Shown: positions 5,774-11,382 of the stretch, piece after piece
Layout: every line of letters starts with the position of its first letter
How positions within the stretch are numbered: position 1 is the first letter of the stretch
Origin: SAR86 cluster bacterium
GTDB lineage: Bacteria > Pseudomonadota > Gammaproteobacteria > SAR86 > D2472
NCBI GenBank assembly: GCA_029248485.1
Contig: JAQWJG010000055.1
Coordinates: forward strand, 1 to 11,382
Reading direction: 5' to 3'
Length of the DNA: 11,382 nt
Translations under genes and position numbers: made by a program
Notes under the pieces: generated by a model
Seen by the model: the letters and a program-made list of their open reading frames with translations, nothing else
Database searches by the model: none
What the model was told of the DNA's origin: nothing

Positions 5774-6691
5774 ATGAAGTATATATCGATGTCATCACAA
5801 TTAAAGTCAGCACAGAATTTTTTTATTCTCTGCCTGGGAGCAGGCTTGATTGGGTTGGCTCCTTTGTTTGTAAGATGGAGTGAGCTATCTCCTTCCTGGA
5901 ATTTGTTTTATCGAATGTTTTTAGCGCTTCCATTTTTAGCCATACTTAACTTTTATTACAACGGCTCACATGCTTTTAAGCTAAAAAGTCGAAAACATTT
6001 ATTGCTTGCATTAATTGCCTCGCTTGCATTTGCAGCAGATATGAGCGCTTGGCATTGGAGTTTGCAATTTACATCGGTAGCTAATTCAACAATTCTTGTA
6101 AATACTGCACCAATTTATATGGTGCTTTTTGCTTCTTTTGTATTCAAGGAATCAATCTCTAAACAGTTTCTTTTATCTTTTGCTCTCACCTATATAGGAG
6201 TTATTGGATTGATATATTTTTCTAGTACAAAATCTGAAGGAGCTTTACTGGGAGATGGCTTGGCCTTAATGGCTGCATTTTTATATGCCACCTATTTACT
6301 CATAATCTCCAGATTAGGCGATGAAAGCTCTATTAATATAATTTTTTACACTACGTTATTTACCTGTATGTTTGGGATGCTATTTGCTTTATTTGAATCA
6401 AGAGAATTTCTACCTAGTTCAGCATCACAGTTTTATAATCTATTAGCTATGGCTATTTTCTGCCAAGTTGGAGGCCAGTTTTTTATTACTTATAGTTTGC
6501 CCAAGATTACAGCTTCGTTTGGGTCTATTGGCTTGTTAATGCAGCCAATCGTTGCAACTATCTTTGGAGCCATAGTATTTTATGAATATTTAAATTTAAT
6601 CCAATTAAGCTTTGTTATCCTTGCCTTAATTGGTATATATTTTGCTAGATTAGAGATCGAACCTTCAAAGGAGTTAAAGCATGAAACCTAA
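5774..6691 (+). CDS. EamA/DMT-family transporter
   Basis: This is an inner-membrane permease of the drug/metabolite transporter superfamily, with about ten membrane spans arranged as two EamA repeats (roughly residues 16-150 and 160-296). The typical first-repeat pattern SAWHWSLQFTSVANSTIL followed by VNTAPIYMVLFA and the FKE turn is clear. The substrate cannot be inferred; relatives export amino acids, sugars or other small metabolites. Two starts compete: the ATG at 5774 and an in-frame ATG at 5789 with a weak GAAG nine bases upstream; the second gives MSSQLKSAQNF and looks equally good. It is the first gene of a plus-strand operon and its 3' end overlaps the NTF2-like gene by 11 bp. It is divergent from xseA, so any promoter must lie within xseA. 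Confidence 0.9.
   Translation: MKYISMSSQLKSAQNFFILCLGAGLIGLAPLFVRWSELSPSWNLFYRMFLALPFLAILNFYYNGSHAFKLKSRKHLLLALIASLAFAADMSAWHWSLQFTSVANSTILVNTAPIYMVLFASFVFKESISKQFLLSFALTYIGVIGLIYFSSTKSEGALLGDGLALMAAFLYATYLLIISRLGDESSINIIFYTTLFTCMFGMLFALFESREFLPSSASQFYNLLAMAIFCQVGGQFFITYSLPKITASFGSIGLLMQPIVATIFGAIVFYEYLNLIQLSFVILALIGIYFARLEIEPSKELKHET
5778..5783 (-). promoter_or_regulatory. Candidate -10 placing xseA as a leaderless message
   Basis: On the minus strand TATACT (five of six -10 matches) ends six bases before the A of the xseA ATG at 5771, exactly where a transcript starting at the start codon would need it. A weak -35 (CTTTAA, 17 bp further up, 5801-5806) is the best available. The placement agrees with the absence of a Shine-Dalgarno sequence and with the family-typical protein length from this ATG. 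The element lies inside the first codons of the EamA gene. Confidence 0.4.
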
Positions 6692-7097
6692 AACAAAAGC
6701 ACAAGAGCTAGGCTTACTTTCAAGAGATTTTGCAGTAGCAAAAGATAAAAAAAATTGGCTGGCTCTTTTTGACAAAGATGCAATAGTTCAAGATCCCATT
6801 GGAAAAAGTCCATTAGATCCAGAGGGCAATGGCCATCAAGGAATTGCTGCAATTGAAAAATTCTATGACACAGTTATAGCAAACGGTGACATAGAGTTTA
6901 ATATCTTAGAATCTATTCCATGCGCCAATGAATGCGCTAATTATGCGCAAATTGTTAACCGTGTTGGTGATGTGCAGATAGAAACTAAAATGATAGTTAT
7001 CTATCGAATAAATGCAGATAATAAAATTCAATCCCTACGTGCCTTCTGGGATTACCAAAAAATGGAAGATCAACTAAACTCAATCCTCAGTACTTAA
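6681..7097 (+). CDS. NTF2-like (SnoaL/ketosteroid-isomerase fold) protein
   Basis: This 138-residue cytoplasmic protein has the cone-shaped NTF2-like fold. The N-terminal helices with ARD-like spacing (LSRDFAVAKDKKNWLALFDKDAIVQDP) are followed by the signature DPIGKSPLDPEGNGHQG and AAIEKFYDTVI, then beta strands ending in SLRAFWDY. This pattern is common in SnoaL-like or steroid delta-isomerase-like proteins found beside dehydrogenases. Asp and His residues in the pocket motif are candidates for acid-base chemistry, but no reaction can be assigned. AAGGAG (about 6668-6673) lies seven bases before the ATG, inside the EamA gene, which it overlaps by 11 bp. The SDR gene follows after 28 bp. Fold assignment is good; function is open. 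Confidence 0.85.
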   Translation: MKPKTKAQELGLLSRDFAVAKDKKNWLALFDKDAIVQDPIGKSPLDPEGNGHQGIAAIEKFYDTVIANGDIEFNILESIPCANECANYAQIVNRVGDVQIETKMIVIYRINADNKIQSLRAFWDYQKMEDQLNSILST

Positions 7098-7125
7098 TAG
7101 TCTTTTTTATAGGAGCAGAATTCGC

Positions 7126-8001
7126 GTGTCTCAATTTGCAGGAAAAACAGCGGTAATTAGTGGTGGAGCTGAAGGCATTGGATTGTCTATAGCCAAGGCC
7201 CTAGGCAATCAAAAAATGAATATTGTTATAGCGGACATTAATGAGAAAAGCCTAATCAAAGCAAGTTTGGAGCTTGAGTCAGAGGGAGTGCCTGTATTGG
7301 CTGTGAGGCTAGATGTTGCCCAAGAAGAGCAATGGCAGGAAGTTGCTAACCAGGCAATAGCAAGGTTTGGAAAAGTGCATATGGTTGTAAATAATGCTGG
7401 CGTAGGTGGAGATACTGGATCTATTGAAAGCCAGGATACAAAAGGCTGGCAATGGACTCTTGATGTGAACTTAATGGGAGTGGTTTATGGAGCAAAAGTC
7501 ATGACTCCTTTTATCAGACTGCATGGAGAAGGCGGATGGATTATTAATGTTGCCTCTATGGCTGGCTTAGGCGGCATACCATATGCAGGAGCTTACACTG
7601 CATCAAAAGCTGCTGTAATAGCTTTATCGGAAAGCTGGGTAGGCGAATTAGAACAAGATAGCATACATGTTTCAGTCTTATGCCCAGCATTTGTTCAAAC
7701 TAGAATTTATGAATCCGAAAGAAACCGTTCAGCAAAATATAAATCTGATATAACCCGTAAGCCAGAAGATGCTGTTTTAGCAAGTTCAGCAGAGCAGATG
7801 GTAAAAAATGGTATCGATGTTGCCATCGTTGGTGAGCGAGTTGTTGAAGCTCTGATTGATAAAGAATTCTATATTTTTACTCATCCCAATTATCGTTCTT
7901 TAATGCAAGAAAAAACCTCAGCTATTGATGAGGCTTTTGCAAAATCTGAGCAAAGCTCATTGCTTAAAAATATTGTTAATCAAAAAATTAAAATGCCTTG
8001 A
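7126..8001 (+). CDS. Short-chain dehydrogenase/reductase (SDR)
   Basis: This NAD(P)-dependent oxidoreductase has the classical SDR fold and acts on an unknown alcohol or ketone. Landmarks in the 291-residue product: the dinucleotide loop SGGAEGIG (12-19, serine in place of the usual threonine), Asp37 at the end of the second beta strand (favouring NAD over NADP), LDV (62-64), NNAG (89-92), Asn115, and the catalytic Ser144, Tyr157 and Lys161 in YTASK. The C-terminal region after about 190 is longer than in the shortest members and probably forms the substrate lid. The start is GTG with AGGAG (7111-7115) ten bases upstream. It ends the EamA/NTF2-like/SDR operon; the pairing with an NTF2-like protein suggests they handle the same compound or pathway. 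Confidence 0.93.
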   Translation: MSQFAGKTAVISGGAEGIGLSIAKALGNQKMNIVIADINEKSLIKASLELESEGVPVLAVRLDVAQEEQWQEVANQAIARFGKVHMVVNNAGVGGDTGSIESQDTKGWQWTLDVNLMGVVYGAKVMTPFIRLHGEGGWIINVASMAGLGGIPYAGAYTASKAAVIALSESWVGELEQDSIHVSVLCPAFVQTRIYESERNRSAKYKSDITRKPEDAVLASSAEQMVKNGIDVAIVGERVVEALIDKEFYIFTHPNYRSLMQEKTSAIDEAFAKSEQSSLLKNIVNQKIKMP

Positions 8002-8038
8002 GTCAAAATTTTGTAAGACAGTATCAAATAAATAAAAG

Positions 8039-8067
8039 TTGGAACTGCTTTAAATGACCTATATAAT
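8039..8067 (+). promoter_or_regulatory. Promoter of tRNA-Val
   Basis: TTGGAA (8039-8044), a 17-bp spacer and a perfect TATAAT (8062-8067) lie 36 bp before the tRNA. Transcription would begin near 8074, giving a leader of about 30 nt that RNase P would remove. The leader can form a short AAAGAAG/CTTCTTT hairpin (8078-8096). Confidence 0.75.
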
Positions 8068-8103
8068 TCTTTGCTTAAAAGAAGCGCCCCTTCTTTAAAT
8101 ATT

Positions 8104-8179
8104 GGGTGATTAGCTCAGTTGGGAGAGCATCTCGTTTACACCGAGAGGGTCGGCAGTTCGAGCCTGTCATCACCCACCA
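8104..8179 (+). tRNA. tRNA-Val (anticodon UAC)
   Basis: A complete 76-nt cloverleaf with the CCA end encoded. The acceptor arms GGGTGAT/ATCACCC pair fully, the D stem is GCTC/GAGC, the anticodon stem TCTCG/CGAGA holds the loop TTTACAC with anticodon TAC at 8137-8139, and the T arm GGCAG/CTGTC holds TTCGAGC. It reads valine GUA and, by wobble, other GUN codons. It has its own promoter and is followed closely by a strong terminator. Confidence 0.97.
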
Positions 8180-8190
8180 AATAACCAAAA

Positions 8191-8217
8191 AAAAGCCCGG
8201 AAAATTCCGGGCTTTTT
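8191..8217. terminator. Bidirectional intrinsic terminator (tRNA-Val / rhodopsin)
   Basis: The stem AGCCCGGAA (8194-8202) pairs with TTCCGGGCT (8205-8213), flanked by an A-run on the left and a T-run on the right. On the plus strand it ends tRNA-Val 12 bp after the CCA. On the minus strand the A-run becomes the required U-run and it ends the rhodopsin message about 20 bp after its stop. The GC-rich stem stands out in AT-rich surroundings. Confidence 0.92.
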
Positions 8218-8233
8218 ATTAAACTAATTTTAA

Positions 8234-8983
8234 TTAGCTTTCTGAGTCACTTACAGCAGCTGACCAAATAACAACACCAAATAAGATCTTGTTAACAAAG
8301 TCTGCTAGGTTGTAAATAGCATTTAATGAAGCGGAATCAATTCCACCAGACATTAAATAACCTGAGGCATAACCAATAGGATAAATTGCCCAACCCACAA
8401 TGATGATCCACATCATAGTGTTGTATGCAGTTTGAACAGCAGCGTTACCTGATGCATTTCTTGCTTCGGCACCTTCTCCCATCCAAAGGGTATGGATCAT
8501 GTATATCCAAGCTAGCATCCCAACAATAAATGCTGGCATAGCACCCATTAGTCCTGCTTCACCCATGTAACCAAAGACCAACATCACTATCGAACCTACA
8601 AAAAGTTTGTAGAATAGCGAGGCAGCAACATCAGTTACAGCTTTAAGGATTAAGTAGAACTCTATAATCAACAATGGCACAGTTAATAACCAATCAATGT
8701 ATCTAAACACTGTCGGTGTCTCACCAGTATCAATCCAAACACCTCTCATATAGAGATAGTGCCAAAATGCAATACCAGTAACTAAACCAGAAATTGTTAA
8801 TGATGTTTTCCATTTCGCAGCTACGCGATCTCTTTCAACAAAGAAAAACGCAGTTGCAGCTAACAAAGCAGCTGTAACTAGCCAGAAAGAAACTCCAACG
8901 TAATCATTAGCGTCGAGATCTCCTCCTGAAGCAGCAAAAGTAGGAACCGCCATTACCCCAGCCAAAAGCATAAGTAATTTCAT
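8234..8983 (-). CDS. Proteorhodopsin, green-absorbing proton pump
   Basis: This light-driven outward proton pump of the inner membrane uses retinal bound to a lysine. The 249-residue product has a cleavable signal peptide (to about residue 17-18, MKLLMLLAGVMAVPTFA) and seven helices. The numbering matches the first SAR86 proteorhodopsin up to helix E: His75 (counter-ion partner), Arg94, Asp97 (proton acceptor) in RYIDW, Leu105 (green tuning; glutamine would mean blue) and Glu108 (proton donor). One extra residue in the E-F loop moves the retinal lysine to Lys232 in NKILFG and its aspartate to 228. AAGGAG lies seven bases before the ATG. It is transcribed alone between two tRNA genes, and no retinal-synthesis gene is present in the window, so retinal must come from genes elsewhere or from outside. 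Confidence 0.98.
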   Translation of the reverse strand: MKLLMLLAGVMAVPTFAASGGDLDANDYVGVSFWLVTAALLAATAFFFVERDRVAAKWKTSLTISGLVTGIAFWHYLYMRGVWIDTGETPTVFRYIDWLLTVPLLIIEFYLILKAVTDVAASLFYKLFVGSIVMLVFGYMGEAGLMGAMPAFIVGMLAWIYMIHTLWMGEGAEARNASGNAAVQTAYNTMMWIIIVGWAIYPIGYASGYLMSGGIDSASLNAIYNLADFVNKILFGVVIWSAAVSDSES

Positions 8984-8999
8984 GTTAATACTCCTTATT

Positions 9000-9015
9000 T
9001 ATTAATATATTAATA
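9000..9015. repeat. 16-bp AT palindrome in the rhodopsin leader
   Basis: TATTAATATATTAATA is a perfect palindrome made only of A and T, 17 bp before the rhodopsin start codon and directly before its ribosome-binding site (8991-8996). It could form a small hairpin in the message or be a protein site, but in AT-rich DNA such a palindrome may also arise by chance. Confidence 0.5.
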
Positions 9016-9039
9016 CTCTCCCCTATGGACAGTTCAGTA

Positions 9040-9069
9040 AGCATATCAAAAATTAAACTCTTGAGTAAA
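9040..9069 (-). promoter_or_regulatory. Possible rhodopsin promoter
   Basis: On the minus strand TTTACT (9064-9069), an 18-bp spacer and TATGCT (9040-9045) give four of six matches in each hexamer. The start of transcription would be near 9033, leaving a leader of about 50 nt. This is the best pair I could find between the rhodopsin start and the tRNA-Asp region, but it is weak, and an AT-rich -10 nearer the gene is possible. Confidence 0.3.
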
Positions 9070-9135
9070 ATAATGACAAGAATTTTTATTCATGAAATTT
9101 GACAAAATAATTGCTTAAAGGTACACAAAAAAAAG

Positions 9136-9163
9136 TTGCAGAAAAATTAAAAAAAGCTATCAT
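9136..9163 (+). promoter_or_regulatory. Promoter of tRNA-Asp
   Basis: TATCAT (9158-9163) is a good -10, with TTGCAG (9136-9141) 16 bp upstream as a moderate -35. Transcription would start near 9170, eight bases before the mature tRNA, a usual distance for a tRNA gene. The same transcript would run on into the DUF4149 and DUF2256 genes, since no terminator follows the tRNA. Confidence 0.5.
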
Positions 9164-9177
9164 TCACAAGCGTTCGC

Positions 9178-9255
9178 GGTCCGGTAGTTCAATCTGGTTA
9201 GAACGCCGCCCTGTCACGGCGGAGGTTGCGAGTTCGAGTCTCGTCCGGATCGCCA
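9178..9255 (+). tRNA. tRNA-Asp (anticodon GUC)
   Basis: A complete 78-nt cloverleaf with encoded CCA. The acceptor arms are GGTCCGG/CCGGATC with one G-U pair and discriminator G. The D arm is GTTC/GAAC with a ten-base loop, one longer than is common for this tRNA. The anticodon stem CCGCC/GGCGG holds the loop CTGTCAC with anticodon GTC at 9213-9215. The T arm is GCGAG/CTCGT. It decodes GAC and GAU. A protein gene begins only 12 nt after the CCA. Confidence 0.97.
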
Positions 9256-9267
9256 TTTGAATAAAAT

Positions 9268-9666
9268 ATGAGCAGTCAAATAGCACTAATACTTCTCAAT
9301 CTATTGATTGCTGGGACCATCTTTACGCATTTAGTTTTAACCACACCTGTAATCTTTAAAACTCTTGATGAGGATGGTGCCGCAAAGTTTTTGCGCACCA
9401 TATTCCCACGCTACTATCTTCTGCTTTTTTTGATGTCTTTGCCCGCTCTTCTAATCCTTTATTTTCAAGATTCAACGTTAAGTTGGTGGTTAGGGTTCAA
9501 CATAACTTTCCACGCATTATTAGGCTTATTAGGCATTCCAATTACCAATGCAGCAAAAGATAGAGGCTGGGACAAAATATTTTCCTTTTCTCATGGTGTC
9601 AGTGTCTATTGCACCATTGTAATTTTTGCTCTTAGCATTATTCAATTCTTTCTAGCAATTGATTGA
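9268..9666 (+). CDS. DUF4149 family membrane protein
   Basis: This 132-residue inner-membrane protein has four predicted spans (about residues 6-26, 49-66, 72-92 and 108-130). The sequence of the first part, TIFTHLVLTTPVIFKTL followed by AAKFLRTIFPRYY, fits the DUF4149 (TMEM205-like) family: a conserved histidine in span 1, then an F-P-x-Y-Y turn before span 2. The biochemical role is unknown. The ATG lies 12 nt after the 3' CCA of tRNA-Asp and there is no Shine-Dalgarno sequence, so after tRNA processing the message would begin almost at its start codon. The next gene starts 8 bp after its stop. Confidence 0.8.
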   Translation: MSSQIALILLNLLIAGTIFTHLVLTTPVIFKTLDEDGAAKFLRTIFPRYYLLLFLMSLPALLILYFQDSTLSWWLGFNITFHALLGLLGIPITNAAKDRGWDKIFSFSHGVSVYCTIVIFALSIIQFFLAID

Positions 9667-9674
9667 ATTATATT

Positions 9675-9815
9675 TTGCATAAAAAGTTAAATCTTCAAAC
9701 CAAAGTATGTGAAAACTGCAATCGCTCATTTGCCTGGAGAAAAAAATGGGAGCGCTCCTGGAATGAAGTTAAATTTTGCAGTAAAAAATGCAAAGCTGAA
9801 TCAAAAAAAAGTTGA
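9675..9815 (+). CDS. DUF2256 small zinc-ribbon-like protein, 46 aa
   Basis: This short gene encodes 46 residues from a TTG start: MHKKLNLQTKVCENCNRSF, then AWRKKWERSWNEVKFCSKKC and a basic tail. The CxxC and CxxxC pairs with RSFAWRKKW and a WNEVKFCS segment are the hallmark of DUF2256, a small family likely to bind zinc and also found attached to some photolyase/cryptochrome-like proteins. The conserved N-terminus HKK follows the TTG at 9675-9677 directly; the only other in-frame start-like codons are ATT at 9672 and TTG at 9663. It sits 8 bp after the DUF4149 stop and has no ribosome-binding site, so translation is probably coupled. The function is unknown. Confidence 0.85.
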   Translation: MHKKLNLQTKVCENCNRSFAWRKKWERSWNEVKFCSKKCKAESKKS

Positions 9816-9822
9816 ACAAATG

Positions 9823-9850
9823 CTTGAACTTGATGCTTTTAGCACCATAT
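9823..9850 (+). promoter_or_regulatory. Heat-shock (sigma-32 type) promoter of htpG
   Basis: CTTGAA (9823-9828), a 14-bp spacer and CACCATAT (9843-9850) match the RpoH pattern CTTGAA / CCCCATnT at all six -35 bases and at six of seven defined -10 bases. Transcription would begin around 9857, just ahead of the ribosome-binding site of htpG, a well-known sigma-32 target in E. coli. A weaker sigma-70 reading (TTGAAC, 18 bp, TATTGT) overlaps it. Confidence 0.65.
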
Positions 9851-9874
9851 TGTTTTCAAGGGAGATAAATAACT

Positions 9875-11382
9875 ATGGCTAGATCAAAAACAAAATCTTT
9901 TCAAACCGAGACCAAGCAGCTTTTGCAGTTGATGATTCACTCGTTGTATTCAAACAAGGAGATTTTTCTCAGGGAACTTGTATCTAATTCTTCTGATGCG
10001 CTTGATAAGCTTCGATTCAAAGCTATAGAGAACTCAAAGTTACTCGAAGGCGATCCTGATTTGAAAATTGATATTAGTTTAAATGCAAAAAATAATACCG
10101 TAACGATTTCAGACAATGGCATTGGAATGACGGAAGATGAGGTTATTGAAAATATTGGGACCATCGCTAAATCTGGTACTGCACAATTTTTATCAGAAAT
10201 GACCGGTGATAAGAAAAAAGATTCCAATCTTATTGGTCAATTTGGAGTAGGTTTTTACTCTGTGTTTATGGTTGCTGAAAAAGTATCAGTCCATTCTAGA
10301 TCTGCCAATTCATCTGCAGAAGAGGCAGTCATGTGGGAGAGCACAGGTGAAGATACTTATCAACTTTCAAAAATTCCAAAGGAAGATAGAGGTACAAAGA
10401 TTACTATTTATCTGAATGAAGAAAACAAAGAATTTGCTGAATTGATGAGAGTGAAATTCTTGTTACAAAAATACTCTCAATATATTAACTTCCCATTAAT
10501 TTTAAATCCAGAAGAGGGTGAGCCAGAAACGATCAATGACTCAGAGGCAATTTGGTTAAAGTCCAAACGTTCTGTTAAGGCGGACGAATATAAAGAATTT
10601 TATAAGTTTATATCCTATGATTCTAACGATCCTTTAACTTGGATGCACAACAAGGTTGAAGGTAAACAAGAATACTCAAGCTTGCTTTTTATTCCTGAAA
10701 AATCTCCTTACGATCTCTGGAACAGAGACACACCAAGGGGAATTAAGCTATTTATTCAACGAGTCTTCATCATGGATGATGCCGCTCACTTTTTGCCGTT
10801 ATATCTTCGTTTTGTTAAAGGTGTAGTTGATTCAAGTGATTTACCACTGAATGTTTCTAGAGAAATTCTACAAGATCATCCCTTGGTTGATTCTATCAAA
10901 AAAGGTCTTAGCAAGAGAGTGCTCGATACCTTGAAGAAAATGCAGAAGGATCAACCAGAAGACTATCAGAAATTTTGGAAGGAATTTGGTTTAGTGATTA
11001 AAGAAGGCCCAGCTGAAGACTATGAAAATTCAGAGTCTATCGCTGAGCTCTTTTTGTTTGCAAGCAGTGCCTCTGATGGAAACAAAGTTGATACCACTTT
11101 AGATCAATACATCGAACGAATGAGTGGTGATGAGGAAAAAATTTATTACTCAATTGCCGATACCTATGAAGCCGCAGCCAATTCTCCTCATATCGAACAC
11201 TTGAAAGCTAATGGAACGGAGGTTTTGCTGTTGACTGACAGAATTGACGAGTGGCTGATGTCGACCCTGATGCAATTTAAGGGCAAAACATTAGTTAATG
11301 TTGCCAAAGAAGAACTAGATGAAGGCACCAAAAAACCTAGGGTCACTAAAGAAAAGCAAGAAATTATTGATAAGATGAAAAA
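9875..11382 (+). CDS. htpG: Hsp90-family chaperone HtpG, 3' end cut
   Basis: This cytoplasmic ATP-dependent Hsp90 chaperone works as a dimer in stress protein folding with the DnaK system. The 502 complete codons visible are open throughout. The GHKL ATPase domain shows Glu34 (catalytic) and Asn38 in LRELVSNSSDALDK, Asp80 in SDNGIGM and the lid motif GQFGVGFYS (121-129). The middle domain includes NDPLTW, VEGKQEYSSLLFIP, QRVFIMDD, the SSDLPLNVSREILQDH loop with its conserved arginine, and LLLTDRIDEW near residue 455. E. coli HtpG has 624 residues, so most of the C-terminal dimerisation domain is beyond the edge. GGAG (9861-9864) lies ten bases before the ATG, and a sigma-32-like promoter lies just upstream. 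Confidence 0.97.
   Translation, partial: MARSKTKSFQTETKQLLQLMIHSLYSNKEIFLRELVSNSSDALDKLRFKAIENSKLLEGDPDLKIDISLNAKNNTVTISDNGIGMTEDEVIENIGTIAKSGTAQFLSEMTGDKKKDSNLIGQFGVGFYSVFMVAEKVSVHSRSANSSAEEAVMWESTGEDTYQLSKIPKEDRGTKITIYLNEENKEFAELMRVKFLLQKYSQYINFPLILNPEEGEPETINDSEAIWLKSKRSVKADEYKEFYKFISYDSNDPLTWMHNKVEGKQEYSSLLFIPEKSPYDLWNRDTPRGIKLFIQRVFIMDDAAHFLPLYLRFVKGVVDSSDLPLNVSREILQDHPLVDSIKKGLSKRVLDTLKKMQKDQPEDYQKFWKEFGLVIKEGPAEDYENSESIAELFLFASSASDGNKVDTTLDQYIERMSGDEEKIYYSIADTYEAAANSPHIEHLKANGTEVLLLTDRIDEWLMSTLMQFKGKTLVNVAKEELDEGTKKPRVTKEKQEIIDKMK

Noticed and set aside
5772..5813. Longer XseA starts (ATG 5795, GTG 5813)
   Set aside because: They add a hydrophobic tail not expected for XseA, have no ribosome site, and would overlap the divergent gene further; kept only as alternatives.
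8078..8096. AAAGAAG/CTTCTTT hairpin as a terminator for the SDR operon
   Set aside because: It lies downstream of the tRNA-Val promoter, the stem is only 7 bp and AT-rich, and no T-run follows; more likely just leader RNA.
8984..9177. A small gene or regulatory RNA between rhodopsin and tRNA-Asp
   Set aside because: The stretch is very AT-rich with many stops; beyond candidate promoters and a short palindrome I see no coding or structured RNA signal.
9937..10227. Minus-strand open frame of 96 codons
   Set aside because: It lies entirely inside htpG in the opposite direction; htpG's ATPase motifs are unambiguous there and the antisense product has no recognisable feature.
1..11382. CRISPR array, insertion sequence, phage or defence system
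   Set aside because: No regularly spaced repeats, transposase, integrase or known defence motifs were seen on either strand.

Overview
The window is AT-rich, tightly packed bacterial DNA. A proteorhodopsin very close to the original SAR86 protein, together with typical gammaproteobacterial genes (xseA, wrbA next to a DUF2069 gene, htpG, sppA, two CCA-encoding tRNA genes), points to a marine SAR86-type gammaproteobacterium with a streamlined genome. No transposase, integrase, phage gene or CRISPR array is visible.

Positions 1-3167 are all on the minus strand. In transcription order they hold wrbA (quinone reductase), a DUF2069 membrane protein, a three-gene module (four-span membrane protein, small XRE-type repressor, 71-residue hydrophobic peptide) and the N-terminal two thirds or so of the SppA signal peptide peptidase. 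The three-gene module has the most structured control region in the window. A near-consensus sigma-70 promoter is covered by a long palindrome, and an 18-bp perfect inverted repeat lies in the leader.

Positions 3197-5771 hold a TlpA-like thiol-disulfide lipoprotein gene (plus), which converges with and overlaps an M23 endopeptidase gene (minus). The M23 gene overlaps the end of xseA (exonuclease VII large subunit). The wrbA/tlpA and xseA/EamA pairs are divergent with almost no space between them. tlpA and xseA have no Shine-Dalgarno sequence, and -10-like hexamers sit where transcripts would begin at the start codon.

Positions 5774-8001 form a plus-strand operon: EamA/DMT transporter, NTF2-like (SnoaL/ketosteroid-isomerase fold) protein and short-chain dehydrogenase. 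It is followed by tRNA-Val(UAC) and a strong bidirectional terminator shared with the proteorhodopsin gene, which is read the other way. The rhodopsin is a green-type, retinal-binding proton pump with all key residues present. It is a single transcription unit framed by tRNA-Val and tRNA-Asp.

Positions 9178-11382 hold tRNA-Asp(GUC) and, 12 nt after its CCA, a DUF4149 membrane protein. Next comes a 46-codon DUF2256 zinc-ribbon-like gene with a TTG start, then htpG (Hsp90), which runs off the right edge. A good match to a sigma-32 heat-shock promoter lies just upstream of htpG. Functions are inferred from recognisable motifs read by eye; no database search was possible.
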